Source of the DNA: Sulfomarinibacter sp963741385
GTDB lineage: Bacteria > Acidobacteriota > Thermoanaerobaculia > Thermoanaerobaculales > Sulfomarinibacteraceae
Reading direction: 5' to 3'
Length of the DNA stretch: 64,000 nt
Assembly: GCA_963741385.1 (NCBI GenBank)
Contig: CAVUHO010000010.1
Coordinates: forward strand, 1,426,001 to 1,490,000
Part shown: positions 8,316-19,200 of the stretch, piece after piece
Layout: each line of letters starts with the position of its first letter
Numbering within the stretch: position 1 is the stretch's first letter
The notes under the pieces: model-generated
What the model was told of the DNA's origin: nothing
The model's input: the letters and a program-made list of their open reading frames with translations, nothing else
Database searches by the model: none
Program-made: the position numbers and the translations under genes

Positions 8316-10725
8316 AATCGCGATTCTCGCCGCCATCTTCCTAGCGACAGTGTCGTTGGGGCTGATGGGATGTTCGACGGCCACCAAGACCGGGAATGCA
8401 GGTGAGGAAGCATTTGACAGCCAGAACTGGGATGCCGCCGTCTTCCACTATCTGCAGGCGCTGGCGGAAGAACCGGAAAACGTCGAATACAAGATGCAGC
8501 TCGCCTTCGCGCGCCAGAAGGCGGCTCAGAAGCACTTCCAGAACGGGGTCGCGATGCAGAGGCTGGGGCGGCTTCTGGCGGCGCGCAACGAACTCCAGAT
8601 GGCGGTCCAGCTGGACCCATCCAACCAGTATGCCGAACAGCTGCTCGACAATGTCACCGAGGAGATGAAGATTCTGTCGACCCCGAACGGCCTTCGCCGT
8701 CTCGAGGAGCTGAAGCAGCAGGCCAGGGAAGCCAAAGTCAAACCGCCGGTGCTGAACCCGAAATCGTCCGTACCCATCACGTTGAACTTTCCCAAACCGA
8801 AGCCGGTCAAGGAAATCTACGAAGCCATCGGCAAGGCGTATGGGTTCAACGTCCTCTTCGACCCCAAGCTGAAGGATGACCGGCTCGCCATCGAACTCAA
8901 TGAGCTCACGGCCGAGCAGTCGTTGGAAATGGTGATGCAGGCGGCGGGGCACTTCTACAAGGTGCTGGACGAACACTCCATCATCATCGCCGAGGACTCG
9001 CCGCAGAACCGCCGCGAGTACGAGGACCTGGTCATCAAGACCTTCTTTCTCTCCAACGCCGATGTCAAGGAGATCGACAAGCTCCTGCGGTCGCTGATCG
9101 AGGCGAGGCGGCTGTCGACCAACGAGCAGCTCAACGCCATCACGCTGCGCGACACCGCCGACAAGGTGGCGATTGCCGAGAAACTGATCCGGGTCAACGA
9201 CAAGGCCAAGGCCGAGGTCCTGATAGACGTCGAAATCCTCATCATGGCCTCGACCAAGAACTCGAACATCGGAACCGCCCTCTCAACCTACAATTTCAAC
9301 CTCGGCCTCGACACCGGGGCCATCAACCCGGCCGCTCCCGCGGGCAGCCTCAGCCTCGACGACTTCAAGAACATCACGAGGGGCGACTGGTTCATCAACG
9401 TTCCCAGCATCCTGATCAACCTCGCCAAAAGTGCGGGCGAGGCGGAGGTACTGGCGCAGCCACAGCTGCGGGTCACCGAAGGAGAAAAGGCCAATCTGCT
9501 GATCGGCGACCAGGTGCCGATTCCGGTGACCAGCTTCAATACCTCGAACACGGCCGGCGGCAACGTGGTGCCGATCACGTCCTTCCAGTACAAGGACATC
9601 GGCATTCAGATCGAGGTCGAACCGCGAGTCCACCACAACCGCGAAATCACTCTGAAGCTGAGGGTGGAGATCTCGAACCTCGGAGAAACGGTGCCCGTGG
9701 GCCCCGGCCAGGACGCCGTCACGATCGGCACCCGCACCATCAGCACCGTGATCCGTCTCAAAAGCGGCGAATCGAGCCTGCTGGCCGGACTGATCCGCCG
9801 CGACAAGACCAAGGGCGTGACCAAGACGCCGATCCTCGGTGATATTCCGCTCATCGGGCGTCTGTTCAGAAATGAGAACATCACCGACAAGGACACCGAT
9901 CTGGTGCTCACCCTGACCCCGCAGATCATCCGCTTCCCCGATATTGACGAGGAGGACCTGGCGCCGGTGTGGGTGGGGACCGAGAGCAGAATCTCCTACT
10001 TCGGTGCGTCGCCGCGGGTGCAGTCCGGACGTGCCGACAGTGGGCCGTTCGACGACAACAGCGCGCAAGAGGAGACCGAAGAGCCCGACGCGTCCGAAGA
10101 TGAACAGCAGACCCCGTACGGCACCCCGGCGTCCCGGCGGCCGACGGCGCCGCGCCGGGTGACGCCGCCGCCCGTCGAAAACGAGGGCGTGGACCTGGTC
10201 CCATCGGGTGGCGAAAAGAGCACATCCAGCTCCGACGTGGCGGGCGATGTCGGTTGGGGAGACGTGCCGGAGTTCGACCCGGTGTCGTCGGGTCTCGAAA
10301 GCTCTTTGCCGCCGCTGATCGTCGGTCTGGAACCGTCGGTGGTGTCGCTCCACCCCGGTGAGGAGACAGTTCTCCAGTTGGTGGTCCGGGGTGGCAGGGG
10401 TTCCTACCGGCTTCCGCTGGCCATCTCGTTCGACCCCCGGCGCGTGTGGGTGGCCGACATCCAGCCTGCCCCGGGAGTGGACTTCCTGCGCAGCGACGTG
10501 CACGCGACCGACGGCTGGATCGATCTCGACCTGGTGGTGGCCGAGGGTATCGAGAGCGGCCAGGGAGTGGCGGCGATCTCGGTCCAGGCGCTTGACGGCG
10601 GGCCGGCACCGTTGGTGTTCACATCGGCCGGAGCCGTGAGTGCGGACGGTGCAGCGATCCCGGTAGCGGCCAACGACGGCGCCCTGTTCATCAATACCGA
10701 CGGGATGGTTCAGGAACAGCCATGA
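8293..10725 (+). CDS. Secretin (PilQ/GspD-like) lipoprotein with TPR-like N terminus and cohesin-like C terminus
   Basis: An 810-residue outer-membrane secretin. The GTG at 8293 follows GGAGGATACAA and gives a lipoprotein signal peptide ending LGLMGC. After a TPR-like helical region (about 25-150; AVFHYLQALAEEPENVEYKMQLAF), a secretin short N domain and NolW-type repeat run to about 330. The secretin pore follows (about 330-555), with VLAQPQLRVTEGEKANLLIGDQVP, LKSGESSLLAGLIRRD and TPILGDIPLIGRLFRN as signature motifs. A Pro/Glu-rich linker then leads to a C-terminal beta-sandwich (about 670-800) that resembles cohesin domains and would be outside the pore ring. Its start overlaps the PilP-like gene. 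The cohesin-like tail is found in some Acidobacteriota-type secretins. Confidence 0.92.
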   Translation: MYRCRTSRIAILAAIFLATVSLGLMGCSTATKTGNAGEEAFDSQNWDAAVFHYLQALAEEPENVEYKMQLAFARQKAAQKHFQNGVAMQRLGRLLAARNELQMAVQLDPSNQYAEQLLDNVTEEMKILSTPNGLRRLEELKQQAREAKVKPPVLNPKSSVPITLNFPKPKPVKEIYEAIGKAYGFNVLFDPKLKDDRLAIELNELTAEQSLEMVMQAAGHFYKVLDEHSIIIAEDSPQNRREYEDLVIKTFFLSNADVKEIDKLLRSLIEARRLSTNEQLNAITLRDTADKVAIAEKLIRVNDKAKAEVLIDVEILIMASTKNSNIGTALSTYNFNLGLDTGAINPAAPAGSLSLDDFKNITRGDWFINVPSILINLAKSAGEAEVLAQPQLRVTEGEKANLLIGDQVPIPVTSFNTSNTAGGNVVPITSFQYKDIGIQIEVEPRVHHNREITLKLRVEISNLGETVPVGPGQDAVTIGTRTISTVIRLKSGESSLLAGLIRRDKTKGVTKTPILGDIPLIGRLFRNENITDKDTDLVLTLTPQIIRFPDIDEEDLAPVWVGTESRISYFGASPRVQSGRADSGPFDDNSAQEETEEPDASEDEQQTPYGTPASRRPTAPRRVTPPPVENEGVDLVPSGGEKSTSSSDVAGDVGWGDVPEFDPVSSGLESSLPPLIVGLEPSVVSLHPGEETVLQLVVRGGRGSYRLPLAISFDPRRVWVADIQPAPGVDFLRSDVHATDGWIDLDLVVAEGIESGQGVAAISVQALDGGPAPLVFTSAGAVSADGAAIPVAANDGALFINTDGMVQEQP

Positions 10726-11183
10726 TGCGTGTCCGCAGAGGTCAAAGGGGATTCTCCCTCGCCGAGTTGGTGATGGTGGTGGCCCTGATCGCGGTGCTGT
10801 CGACCATCGTACTGCCGGTGGCGAAGTTCACGGTCAAACGCCACAAGGAAGCAGACCTGCGTCTGGCTCTGCGGCAGATCCGCACTGCGCTCGACGAGTA
10901 CAAGCGGCTGTCGGACCAGGGGCTGATCCCGGTGAAGATCGGCGGCGAGGGCTATCCCGAGACCCTGGAAGAGCTCGTCGAGGGGGTCGAGATTGTCGGT
11001 CAGGAGACCAAAAGAAAGTTTTTGCGCAGGATCCCGATCGACCCCATGACCCACGAGGACTGGGAACTGCGTTCCTATCAGGATGACGCCGACTCCACCA
11101 GCTGGGGGGGTGAAAACGTCTATGACGTCCGCACCAGCTCCGACGGCGTCGCCCTCGACGGCACGAAGTATGCGGATTGGTGA
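10722..11183 (+). CDS. Type II secretion/pilus pseudopilin (GspG-like), first of three
   Basis: A 153-residue prepilin-like protein. The short positively charged leader MMRVRRGQRG ends at the prepilin-peptidase site G/FSLAE, with Phe+1 and Glu+5. A hydrophobic helix follows (LVMVVALIAVLSTIVLPVA). The globular part has LRLALRQIRTALDEYKRL, then the Pro-rich GYPETLEELVEG and RRIPIDPMTHEDWELRSY pattern of GspG major pseudopilins, which ends with a calcium-loop-like DVRTSSDGVALDG. It starts inside the secretin stop. The leader has a normal length, unlike the two following paralogues. Confidence 0.93.
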   Translation: MMRVRRGQRGFSLAELVMVVALIAVLSTIVLPVAKFTVKRHKEADLRLALRQIRTALDEYKRLSDQGLIPVKIGGEGYPETLEELVEGVEIVGQETKRKFLRRIPIDPMTHEDWELRSYQDDADSTSWGGENVYDVRTSSDGVALDGTKYADW

Positions 11184-11187
11184 CGCT

Positions 11188-11729
11188 ATGGAATTCGGAA
11201 TTCGGAATTCGGAATTAGGAATGACCCCCGCCCAGCGTCAGACGGGTGACAGGAGTCCCGGCGGTAGAATTCGGTGCCTTGGGCTCGAAATTCAAAATTC
11301 AAAATTCAAAATTCAAAATTCGCGGAAGGCGGGTTTCACCCTCATCGAACTCATCGTGGTCATCGCGATCATCGGCATCCTTGCCACCATCGCGTTGCCG
11401 GCCATGAAGAACGCGCCGATCCGGGCCCGAGAGGCCGTGATCCGTGCCGACCTGTACCAGATGCGTTCGTGCATCGACCAGCACCTGGCGGACAAGGGGT
11501 ACTACCCCGACAGCCTCGAGGCCCTGGTCGATACCGGGTATCTCCGCTATCTCCCGATCGATCCGTTCTCGGGAACGGCCGATGGCGCCTGGGAGGAACT
11601 GTTCGCCGAACCCGATCAGCTCGAGGAGCTCGAACCGTTGCAGGACGAGCTGGGAAGCGGCCAGCAGGTCATCGACGTGCGCTACGCCGACAAGGAGAAA
11701 GTCGCACTCGACGGAACGCTGCTTTCGGA

Positions 11730-11736
<7 letters not shown>
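11188..11736 (+). CDS. GspG-like pseudopilin with repeat-encoded long leader, second of three
   Basis: A mature pseudopilin beginning FTLIELIVVIAIIGILATIA with globular motifs parallel to its neighbour (YYPDSLEALVDTGYLRYLPIDPF and DVRYADKEKVALDG). The leader is abnormal. Starting at ATG 11188, 49 residues precede the G/F cleavage site, and most are translations of two heptanucleotide arrays (EFGIRNSEL and IQNSKFKIQNS). An alternative ATG at 11221 still leaves 38 residues and passes through the second array. No ATG, GTG or TTG lies in frame between the second array and the mature protein. Slippage of one heptamer (7 is 1 mod 3) would shift the frame and abolish expression. The stop overlaps the next gene's start. 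Confidence 0.85.
11191..11321. repeat. Paired heptanucleotide arrays within a pseudopilin leader
   Basis: A left array of GAATTCG units (11191-11217, about four copies, last one degenerate) and a right array of AAATTCA units (11287-11321, about five copies) flank a GC-rich spacer of about 70 bases. Both arrays are translated in the pseudopilin leader. The same architecture recurs at 11744-11857, 22182-22288 and 33919-34100. Confidence 0.9.
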
Positions 11737-12500
<764 letters not shown>

Positions 12501-12581
12501 TCCTGGCCGTTCGTCGCGGGCGTTCACTCCGGGGGGCTGCATCCCTACGTGATCATCCCGATGCTTACGGCGTTGTTGCCC

Positions 12582-13012
12582 GTGAGTGCCCCCTCTAACA
12601 ATGATTGGGCCCGAAGAGTGATCCCGCCATCGGCAGTCGAGTTCCCAACATTGTTAGAGACGGCACGTCCGGTTAAGGCGAATGGTGCCCCGCCGTGAGT
12701 GCCCCCTCAAACGATGGTTGGGCCCGACCGACTGACTCGCAACAACCTTCCGAGATCCCAACATCGTTTGAGACGGCACGTCCGGTTAAGGCGAATGGTG
12801 CCCCGCCGTGAGTGCCCCCTCAAACGATGGTTGGGCCCGACCGACTGACTCGCAACAACCTTCCGAGATCCCAACATTGTTAGAGACGGCACGTCCGGTT
12901 AAGGCGAATGGTGCCCCGCCGTGAGTGCCCCCTCAAACGATGGTTGGGCCCGACCGACTGACTCGCAACAACCTTCCGAGACCCCAACATCGTTTGAGAC
13001 GGCACGTCCGGT
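12582..13012. repeat. Tandem array of four 113-bp hairpin-forming repeats
   Basis: Units start at 12582, 12695, 12808 and 12921. The first three are exactly 113 bases, and the last stops after the hairpin. Each begins GTGAGTGCCCCCTC and contains arms of about 16-23 bases around a 35-base loop, followed by GAGACGGCACGTCCGG. The arm sequences change in compensating fashion: unit 1 has CTAACAATG...CATTGTTAG, while units 2 and 4 have CAAACGATG...CATCGTTTG. Unit 3 pairs a type-2 left arm with a type-1 right arm. The 12501-13038 gap holds nothing else recognisable. Confidence 0.92.
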
Positions 13013-13038
13013 GAACGCTGCTGGTGTCAGGGCGCGAT

Positions 13039-13066
13039 TTGACGCTCGAGTCAATTGAGGTACACT
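13039..13066 (+). promoter_or_regulatory. Sigma-70-like promoter of the M16 peptidase gene
   Basis: A TTGACG -35 box (13039-13044), a 16-base spacer and a TACACT -10 box (13061-13066). The predicted transcription start falls at about 13073, two bases before the GTG at 13075, so the mRNA would be nearly leaderless. This supports GTG 13075 over longer in-frame starts. Confidence 0.5.
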
Positions 13067-13074
13067 CCCGCGCC

Positions 13075-14307
13075 GTGCCGAAACGTGACCCTCTCGAGCT
13101 GCCTGCGCTGTTGACCCAGACCATGCCCGGTCGTCGGACCGTGGCGGCGGGGGTGTGGATCACCCGCGGCTCGGCCCACGATCCCCACGACATCGCCGGC
13201 GCCACCCATCTGGTGGAGCATTTGACGCTGCGCTCGTGCGGCGGCCGCGACCGGCGGTCACTGGCCCTGGACATCGATCGCCTCGGCGGCGAGGTCGATG
13301 CCTGGACCAGCTCCGAGCTCATGGGGGTGAGCGTCAACACCACGGTGGACGCGCTCGGCGAGGCGCTCGACCTTCTGGTCGACGCCATCCTGACGCCGAC
13401 ATTCGCCCCCGACGACGTGGAGCTGGAGCTCCGCGTGACCCAGGCCGAGCTCGAGCTGATAGCCGACGACCCTGCAGAGCGAGTTGAAGAGGCCCTCCTG
13501 CGCGCCGCGTGGGGCGATCATCCCCTGGCCCGTCCGGTGATCGGCACCGGGGAGACGCTCGCCCGGCTGACCCCCGAGGTTCTGAAAAGGCACCACGACC
13601 TGCTGGTGCGGCCCGGCGGGATGATCGCCGCCGTCGTCGGCGACGCCGACCCGGCCGACATCGCCTCGAGCCTGTCCAGGCTGCCCCTCGGTACGCCGCC
13701 TCAGCCACCGGTTCTGCCCGCCCTGGGGTGGGTGGGGGCGCACCTCGACCTCAACCGAGAGGGAACCGACCAGGTCCACGCACGCCTCGCCTTCGAGGCT
13801 CTGGCGGTCGGCGACCGCCGGGTGGTCGATCTGCTCGTGCTCAACCACATCCTCGGCGACGGCGCCGCGAGCCGGCTCTTCCAACGCCTGCGCGAAAAGG
13901 AAGGGCTGACCTACGACGTCTGGTCGGGTCCTGTTCTGCGCCACCTCGGCGGCCTCCTCGAGGTGGGCTGGGCCTGCGCCCCGGCCGCCTTCCAGGAGTC
14001 TCTCCAGCTGGTTCGCGAGGAGCTCGGGCTGCTCGCCGGGAATCTCCGGGCCGACGAGGTTGCGGCGGCCAAGGAAGGCCTGCTCCGCGGTTTCGAGATG
14101 GACATGGAATCCCCTGGCGGGCGCTGCGCTCTCGACGTCGGCGAGGTGCTCGAGCGGGGCCGGCGTTTCGACCCCGACACCGCGAGAGCCGAGCTCTCGG
14201 CCGTCACCATCGACGATGTGAGGAAGATGGCCGAAGAGATCCTCCGCCTTGACCGCATGGCCTCGGCCGTGTGCGGGCCGGAAGGTGTTGCCATCCGGGT
14301 GGCGTGA
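13075..14307 (+). CDS. M16-family zinc metallopeptidase (processing-peptidase-like)
   Basis: A 410-residue pitrilysin-clan protease. The inverted zinc motif HxxEH is intact (HLVEH, residues about 45-49), with the supporting acidic segment ELELRVTQAELELI about 75 residues downstream supplying the third ligand. The second M16 half (about 230-400) retains LNHILGDGAASRLFQRLREKEGLTYDV, the Arg/Tyr substrate-binding signature of M16B peptidases. There is no signal peptide. The start GTG 13075 is preferred because a good promoter overlaps the alternative start at 13024. It is likely a cytoplasmic peptide-degrading or processing enzyme. The gene is isolated between repeat blocks. Confidence 0.9.
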   Translation: MPKRDPLELPALLTQTMPGRRTVAAGVWITRGSAHDPHDIAGATHLVEHLTLRSCGGRDRRSLALDIDRLGGEVDAWTSSELMGVSVNTTVDALGEALDLLVDAILTPTFAPDDVELELRVTQAELELIADDPAERVEEALLRAAWGDHPLARPVIGTGETLARLTPEVLKRHHDLLVRPGGMIAAVVGDADPADIASSLSRLPLGTPPQPPVLPALGWVGAHLDLNREGTDQVHARLAFEALAVGDRRVVDLLVLNHILGDGAASRLFQRLREKEGLTYDVWSGPVLRHLGGLLEVGWACAPAAFQESLQLVREELGLLAGNLRADEVAAAKEGLLRGFEMDMESPGGRCALDVGEVLERGRRFDPDTARAELSAVTIDDVRKMAEEILRLDRMASAVCGPEGVAIRVA

Positions 14308-14321
14308 GGGCGGCCATGACG

Positions 14322-14474
14322 TTCTGAACGGCATTGCCCGCGATGGCTTTCTGAACGGCGTTGCCCGCCCGACCTTCTGAACGGCATTGCCCGCGAGGAG
14401 CCACCCTCAACATTGTTGGCCCGGATCACCCTGGCGGCGAAAACCGTCGAGCATCCAACAATATTGAAAGTGGC
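14322..14474. repeat. Short 19-bp repeats plus one diverged hairpin element
   Basis: Three copies of TTCTGAACGGCATTGCCCG (14322, 14349, 14375; the second has GCGTT) precede a hairpin with arms GCCACCCTCAACATTGTTGG (14400-14419) and CCAACAATATTGAAAGTGGC (14455-14474). The hairpin is a diverged member of the family arrayed at 12582 and found again at 21466. Confidence 0.8.
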
Positions 14475-14519
14475 ACCTCCGCAGAGCGCGACCCGTTTCC
14501 GCACGTGGTCCGACCCGCC

Positions 14520-14638
<119 letters not shown>

Positions 14639-14659
14639 GTGCTGTCGTATGATCTCCGC

Positions 14660-15105
14660 ATGACAGTCGAGATCCGCATCCGTCGTTTGCCGCACGCCGA
14701 GGGTCTGCCGCTGCCGGTCTACGCCACCGGTGGTGCGGCGGGCGCGGATGTGTGCGCTGCGGTGGACGCGCGATCGCGATCGCACCCGGCGAGCGGCAGG
14801 CCGTGCCGACGGGTCTGGTGCTGGAGATCCCAGACGGCTTCGAGGGCCAGGTGCGGCCGCGGTCGGGGCTCGCCATCCGCCAGGGTCTGACAGTGGTCAA
14901 CGCCCCGGGGACCATCGACAGCGACTACCGAGGTGAGCTCAAGGTGTTGCTCGTCAACCTCGGCAGCGAATCCGCCTCGATCGCCCGCGGCGATCGCATC
15001 GCCCAGCTGGTTGTTGCGCCGGTGACCCGGGCCGCCTTCGTCGAGACCGACGACCTGACGGCATCCGATCGGGGCGCCGGCGGCTTCGGCTCGACGGGGG
15101 TGTGA
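14660..15105 (+). CDS. dut: Deoxyuridine 5'-triphosphate nucleotidohydrolase (one-base frameshift)
   Basis: The trimeric dUTPase that hydrolyses dUTP to dUMP and PPi, keeping uracil out of DNA and feeding dTMP synthesis. All five motifs are present: AGADVCAA (1), RPRSGLA (2), GTIDSDYRGELKVLLVN (3, with catalytic Asp and Tyr), GDRIAQLVV (4) and GAGGFGSTG (5). Motif 1 lies in the frame of ATG 14660. Motifs 2-5 lie in another. The frames join at about 14770, where GACGCGCGATC lacks one G (expected AVDAAIAIAPGER). The restored protein is about 148 residues, the normal size. The intact motifs on both sides point to an indel artefact. The YycJ-like gene begins directly after the stop. Confidence 0.88.
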
Positions 15106-15107
15106 GG

Positions 15108-15902
15108 ATGGAGGTCCTGGTCCTCGCCTCGGGTTCGTCGGGCAATTGCGCCCTGGTGCGTGCGGGTGGGGTGTCGGTGCTGGTGGACGCCGGCGTCTCG
15201 GCCCTGCAGATCAGCAAACGCCTCCAGGCCTTCGACTACTCCGCAGACGAGGTGAATGCGGTCCTCCTGACCCACGAGCACTCCGACCACATCCGCGGGC
15301 TCGAGGTCTTTCTCCGCCGCCACCGCGAGGCGCCGGTGTGGACGACCCGGGGCACCTGGTCCGCCCTTCCCGTGCACAGCACCAGCGGCGGTGAGCTCAC
15401 ATCGGGAGAGAGCATTCGCTTCGGTGATCTCCGCGTGACCCCGGTCAGCACGTCCCACGACGCCGCCGATCCGGTTGCCTATGTCTTCGACGACGGCCAC
15501 CACTGTGCCGCCTACTGCACCGACACGGGACGCTTTACCACCCTCCTCGCGCAGCGGTTCCAGGGCTGCGAGCTGCTGCTGCTCGAGACCAACCACGACA
15601 GCGACATGCTGCGCAACGGACCCTACCCGTGGCCGCTCAAACAACGGATCCAATCGACCACCGGCCACCTCGGCAATCACCAGAGCGGCGAGGCCGTCGA
15701 CGGGCTGCGCTCCTCCGTTCTCAAGGCGGTGGTCGGGCTCCACCTGTCGGCCGAGAACAACTGCCCGACGATGGTCAACGACACCCTCCGTGCGGCGGCC
15801 GGCCCCGACCTGCCGGTCACCGCGGTCACCAGGCACGAGATGCTGCGGGTCAGCATCAACGGTGACGGCGCCACCCTCGAACGCCGCGATCTCCCGGGCT
15901 GA
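15108..15902 (+). CDS. MBL-fold metallohydrolase, YycJ/WalJ-like
   Basis: A 264-residue beta-lactamase-fold hydrolase. It begins MEVLVLASGSSGNCALV, the characteristic N terminus of the YycJ (WalJ) branch related to exonuclease-type MBL proteins. The metal-binding motif is intact (THEHSDH, about residue 52-58), with later ligands in STSHDA, TDTGR and LETNHD. The C-terminal half has LHLSAENNCP, also typical of the family. Cytoplasmic; a nuclease or phosphodiesterase activity is inferred from family. A GTG at 15102 overlaps the dut stop, but the ATG at 15108 fits homologous N termini better. Confidence 0.88.
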   Translation: MEVLVLASGSSGNCALVRAGGVSVLVDAGVSALQISKRLQAFDYSADEVNAVLLTHEHSDHIRGLEVFLRRHREAPVWTTRGTWSALPVHSTSGGELTSGESIRFGDLRVTPVSTSHDAADPVAYVFDDGHHCAAYCTDTGRFTTLLAQRFQGCELLLLETNHDSDMLRNGPYPWPLKQRIQSTTGHLGNHQSGEAVDGLRSSVLKAVVGLHLSAENNCPTMVNDTLRAAAGPDLPVTAVTRHEMLRVSINGDGATLERRDLPG

Positions 15903-16009
15903 CGTTGTGACGCTCAGCTCGTCCTTTTTTCAACGAATTTCAGGTGAACTTGAACCCGAACGAGTGCTCGTGGCTCGTCTACGCCGGACCCGGGAACGAG
16001 CTTCTGAAA

Positions 16010-16172
16010 CTGTCATCCCGACCGAGGAAGCGAAGCGAACGAGCGGAGGGACCCGTTCGACTTGATTGGCTCGCTCGGGGCCGGCTCCGGGGAGTGGCTC
16101 GTAACACGGTGCCGGCAGCCTCCTCCCAGATCCCTCCGCTACGGCCCTTCGGGCCTTCGGTCGGGATGACAG
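16010..16172. repeat. MITE-like element with 16-bp terminal inverted repeats
   Basis: A 163-bp non-coding element with perfect ends CTGTCATCCCGACCGA and TCGGTCGGGATGACAG. The interior contains GAGCGGAGGGA and ATCCCTCCGCT arms. A second copy in inverted internal order lies at 31373-31504. The surrounding gap (15903-16239) holds no other recognisable feature. Confidence 0.75.
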
Positions 16173-16239
16173 AATAAAGGCCCTCCGAGAAGAGGGGGAG
16201 TCAAACACGACCCCGTGATTTCCTGGATGACCGGAGTTT

Positions 16240-19200
16240 TCACGCGTTGAAACCTTGACGACTCTCGCACCACTCCCGGGCGTTCTGGAACATGCGCAGC
16301 CACGGCGAGGCCTCGAGGCTTCTCCACTCCCGCGGCATCCACCCCCAGTTCCAGATCATGGAGGTGCGTTCGGGGTGGGGCATCATGGCCAGGTGGCGGC
16401 CGTCGGGCGAGCACAGCCCGGCGATCCCCCGCGGCGACCCGTTGGGGTTAAGCGGGTAGCTCTCGGTCACCGCCCCCCCGTCGTCGACGAAACGGAGGGG
16501 GGCGAGGCCCTGAGCCTCCACAGTCTCGAGAATCGTCGGGTCGGGGAAGAGCGCACGCCCCTCGCCGTGAGCCGACCAGATGCCGAGGGTGGAGCCCTCC
16601 ATCCCGCGCAGCATGATAGAGGGACTCGGTTTGATGGTGACGGTCGCAAAGCGCGATTCGAAACGGCCCGAGGCGTTTCGAATGAACCGCGGTTGAGCCG
16701 TGCCCTCGAGGCCCCGCCACGGCACCCAGCCGAGCAGGGCCAGCAGTTGGCAGCCGTTGCACACGCCGAGGCTGAAGGTGTCCGGACGGTCGAGAAAGGC
16801 CTCGAACTGGCCCCACAAGTCGCGGTTGAAGCGGATCGACCCGGCCCAGCCCTTGCCGGCGTCGAGGACGTCGGCGTGGGCGAAGCCGCCGACCGCAACC
16901 ACCCCGCGAAAGCGATCGAGGGTGATCCGGCCCGCCAGAAGGTCGGACATCGCCACATCCCACGGTTCGAACCCGGCGGCGTGGAAGGTTGCGGCCATCT
17001 CGCGGTCGCCGTTGGAGCCCTCCTCGCGCAGCATCGCCACCGGGATCTTGGCGGTCTTCTCCATGACGGCTGCCGGCGTCGCAGCGGGGGTGTAGCTGAG
17101 CGCATAGGGTGGTGCGGAACGAGTGCGCAGACCGTCGCGTTCGGCTGCCACGCATCCGGGGTCGGCCTGCTCGAGCTCGAGCCTGAACGACGTCGCCTCC
17201 CACAGGTCCCGCAGGTCCCGCATGTCGGCGGCGAGAACCTGCCGTCCACCGACCGCCACCCGGATCTCCGGTTCGGTGAGGGTGCGGCCGACGACGGCGC
17301 AGGGGATATCGGCGCGATGGAAGGCGCTCACGACGGCGTCCACGTCGGCCTCGTCGATCTCCATCACCAGCCCGAGCTCCTCGCTGAACAGAACTTCGAT
17401 CGGGTCATCCCCTTCGATCTCGATCTCGAGGCCGACAGTTGCCGGCGAAGGCCATCTCGAGCAGGGTCGTGATCAGGCCGCCGTCAGAGCGGTCGTGACC
17501 GGCGGTGATCAGCCCGTCGGCGATCTGGCCCTGGACCACGGCGAAGGCGCGCGCCAGAAGCCCGGCGTCCTCGACATCGGGGGTGACGTTGCCGACCTGT
17601 GAATAGACCTGTGCCAGGGCTGACCCACCGAGCCGGTTCCTGCCGCCAGCCAGATCGACGAAGAGCAGGCGTCCGTTCCCAGGCAGCTCGAGATCGGGAG
17701 TCACCGTCTGTCGGATGTCAGGGCAGGAGACGTAGGCCGAGATCACCAGTTCCCCCGGCGCCTTGACCAGTCTCTTCACCGCCGCCGGCCAGGGGCGCGC
17801 GGGCGGCCATCGAGAGGCTGTCCTTGCCGCCGTCGACTGCCATTCCGAGCTCGACCATGAGGTCGCTCATGGCGACCGCGGCATCGTAGAGCCCGGCGCC
17901 TTCACCGGGGAGCTTGGCGGCCCACATCCAGTTGGCCGAACACCGTACGTCCGCGAGCGCGGTCGTCTGCGCCCACACGAGATTGGTCAGCGCCTCGCCG
18001 ACCGCCATCCGGGCCATCGCGGCCGGGTCGACCAGCCCCTTGAGGGGCTGTTCGCCGATCGCGGTGGCGGTGCCGGTGGTGCCGAAGTGGCTCTGCGCGA
18101 TGACCGCCACGTCGGCCACGGTGAGCTGCAATGGGCCCGCGCACTGCTGGCGCGCCACCAGACCGCTGACCGACCGGTCGACCTTGGTGGTGAGGAATCT
18201 CTTCGAGCCCACCGACAGCAGCCGCAGCACCCGTTCGAGGGCCTGGGCCACCTCGAGACCGGGCGGCAGGATCAGCGTCTCGAGCGGGCGATCGACGCGC
18301 TCGAGCTCGAAGGTCTTCTGCGGCACGTCGCCGAGCACGTCCTCGAGCACCAGATCGACCGGCGTCGAGTCATCGACGCTGTCGTGAACAACGACCCTGC
18401 CGTCGCCGGTCACCCGGCCGACAAAGGACACCGGCACCCGCTCGCGCTCGCACAACGAGCGGAAGAGGCCCTCGTCCTCAGGGCGAACGAGCAGGGCGTC
18501 GTTCTCCTGGTACTCGGCGCCCCAGATCTCGAGCACCGACAGGCTGTCGTCGCCCACCGGGATCTCGCGGATTTCGAGTCGCGCCCCGGCTGGTTCGACG
18601 ATCTCTTTCAAAACGTTGCAGTTACCGCCGGCGCCCTGATCGTGGATGCTGACGATAGGGTTGCCCTCTCCGAGCTCCGAGCAGGCGCGGATGACGCGGT
18701 TGACCTTCTGCTCCATTTCCGCGTCGCCGCGCTGGACGGCGTTGAAGTCAAGGTGTTCGGCGTTGTCGCCCTGGACCATCGATGAGGCGGCGCCACCACC
18801 CATCCCGATGCGGTAGGCGGGACCACCGATCTTGACCACCCACATCCCCGGAGCGGGGCTCTGCTTGTCGGTGTGGCGAGCGTCAATCTGGCCGACGCCG
18901 CCCGAAAACATGATGGGTTTGATCCACTCGCGGCGCTCACCATCCGGCAGCCGCAACCCGGCCGAGCGCGTAAAACCGGCGATCACCGGTTCGCCGAATT
19001 TGTTGCCGTAGTCCGAGGCCCCGTTGGAAGCCTCGATCTCGATCGCCTTCGGCGAGGCCAGGTTGGGCGGGTATCCGAAGTCCGGGTCCTCCCACGGCAA
19101 CTCGTAGCCGGGGAGCCGCAGGTTGCCGACGCAGTAGGCGGCGGTGCCGGCCACCACCAGCGAACCGCGGCCGGTGGCGTGAGTGTCGCGGATACGGCCG

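Noticed and set aside
12501..13038. Treating the four-unit array as a CRISPR
   Set aside because: Units are 113 bp without variable spacers between short identical repeats; they are hairpin repeats, and no cas genes are near.
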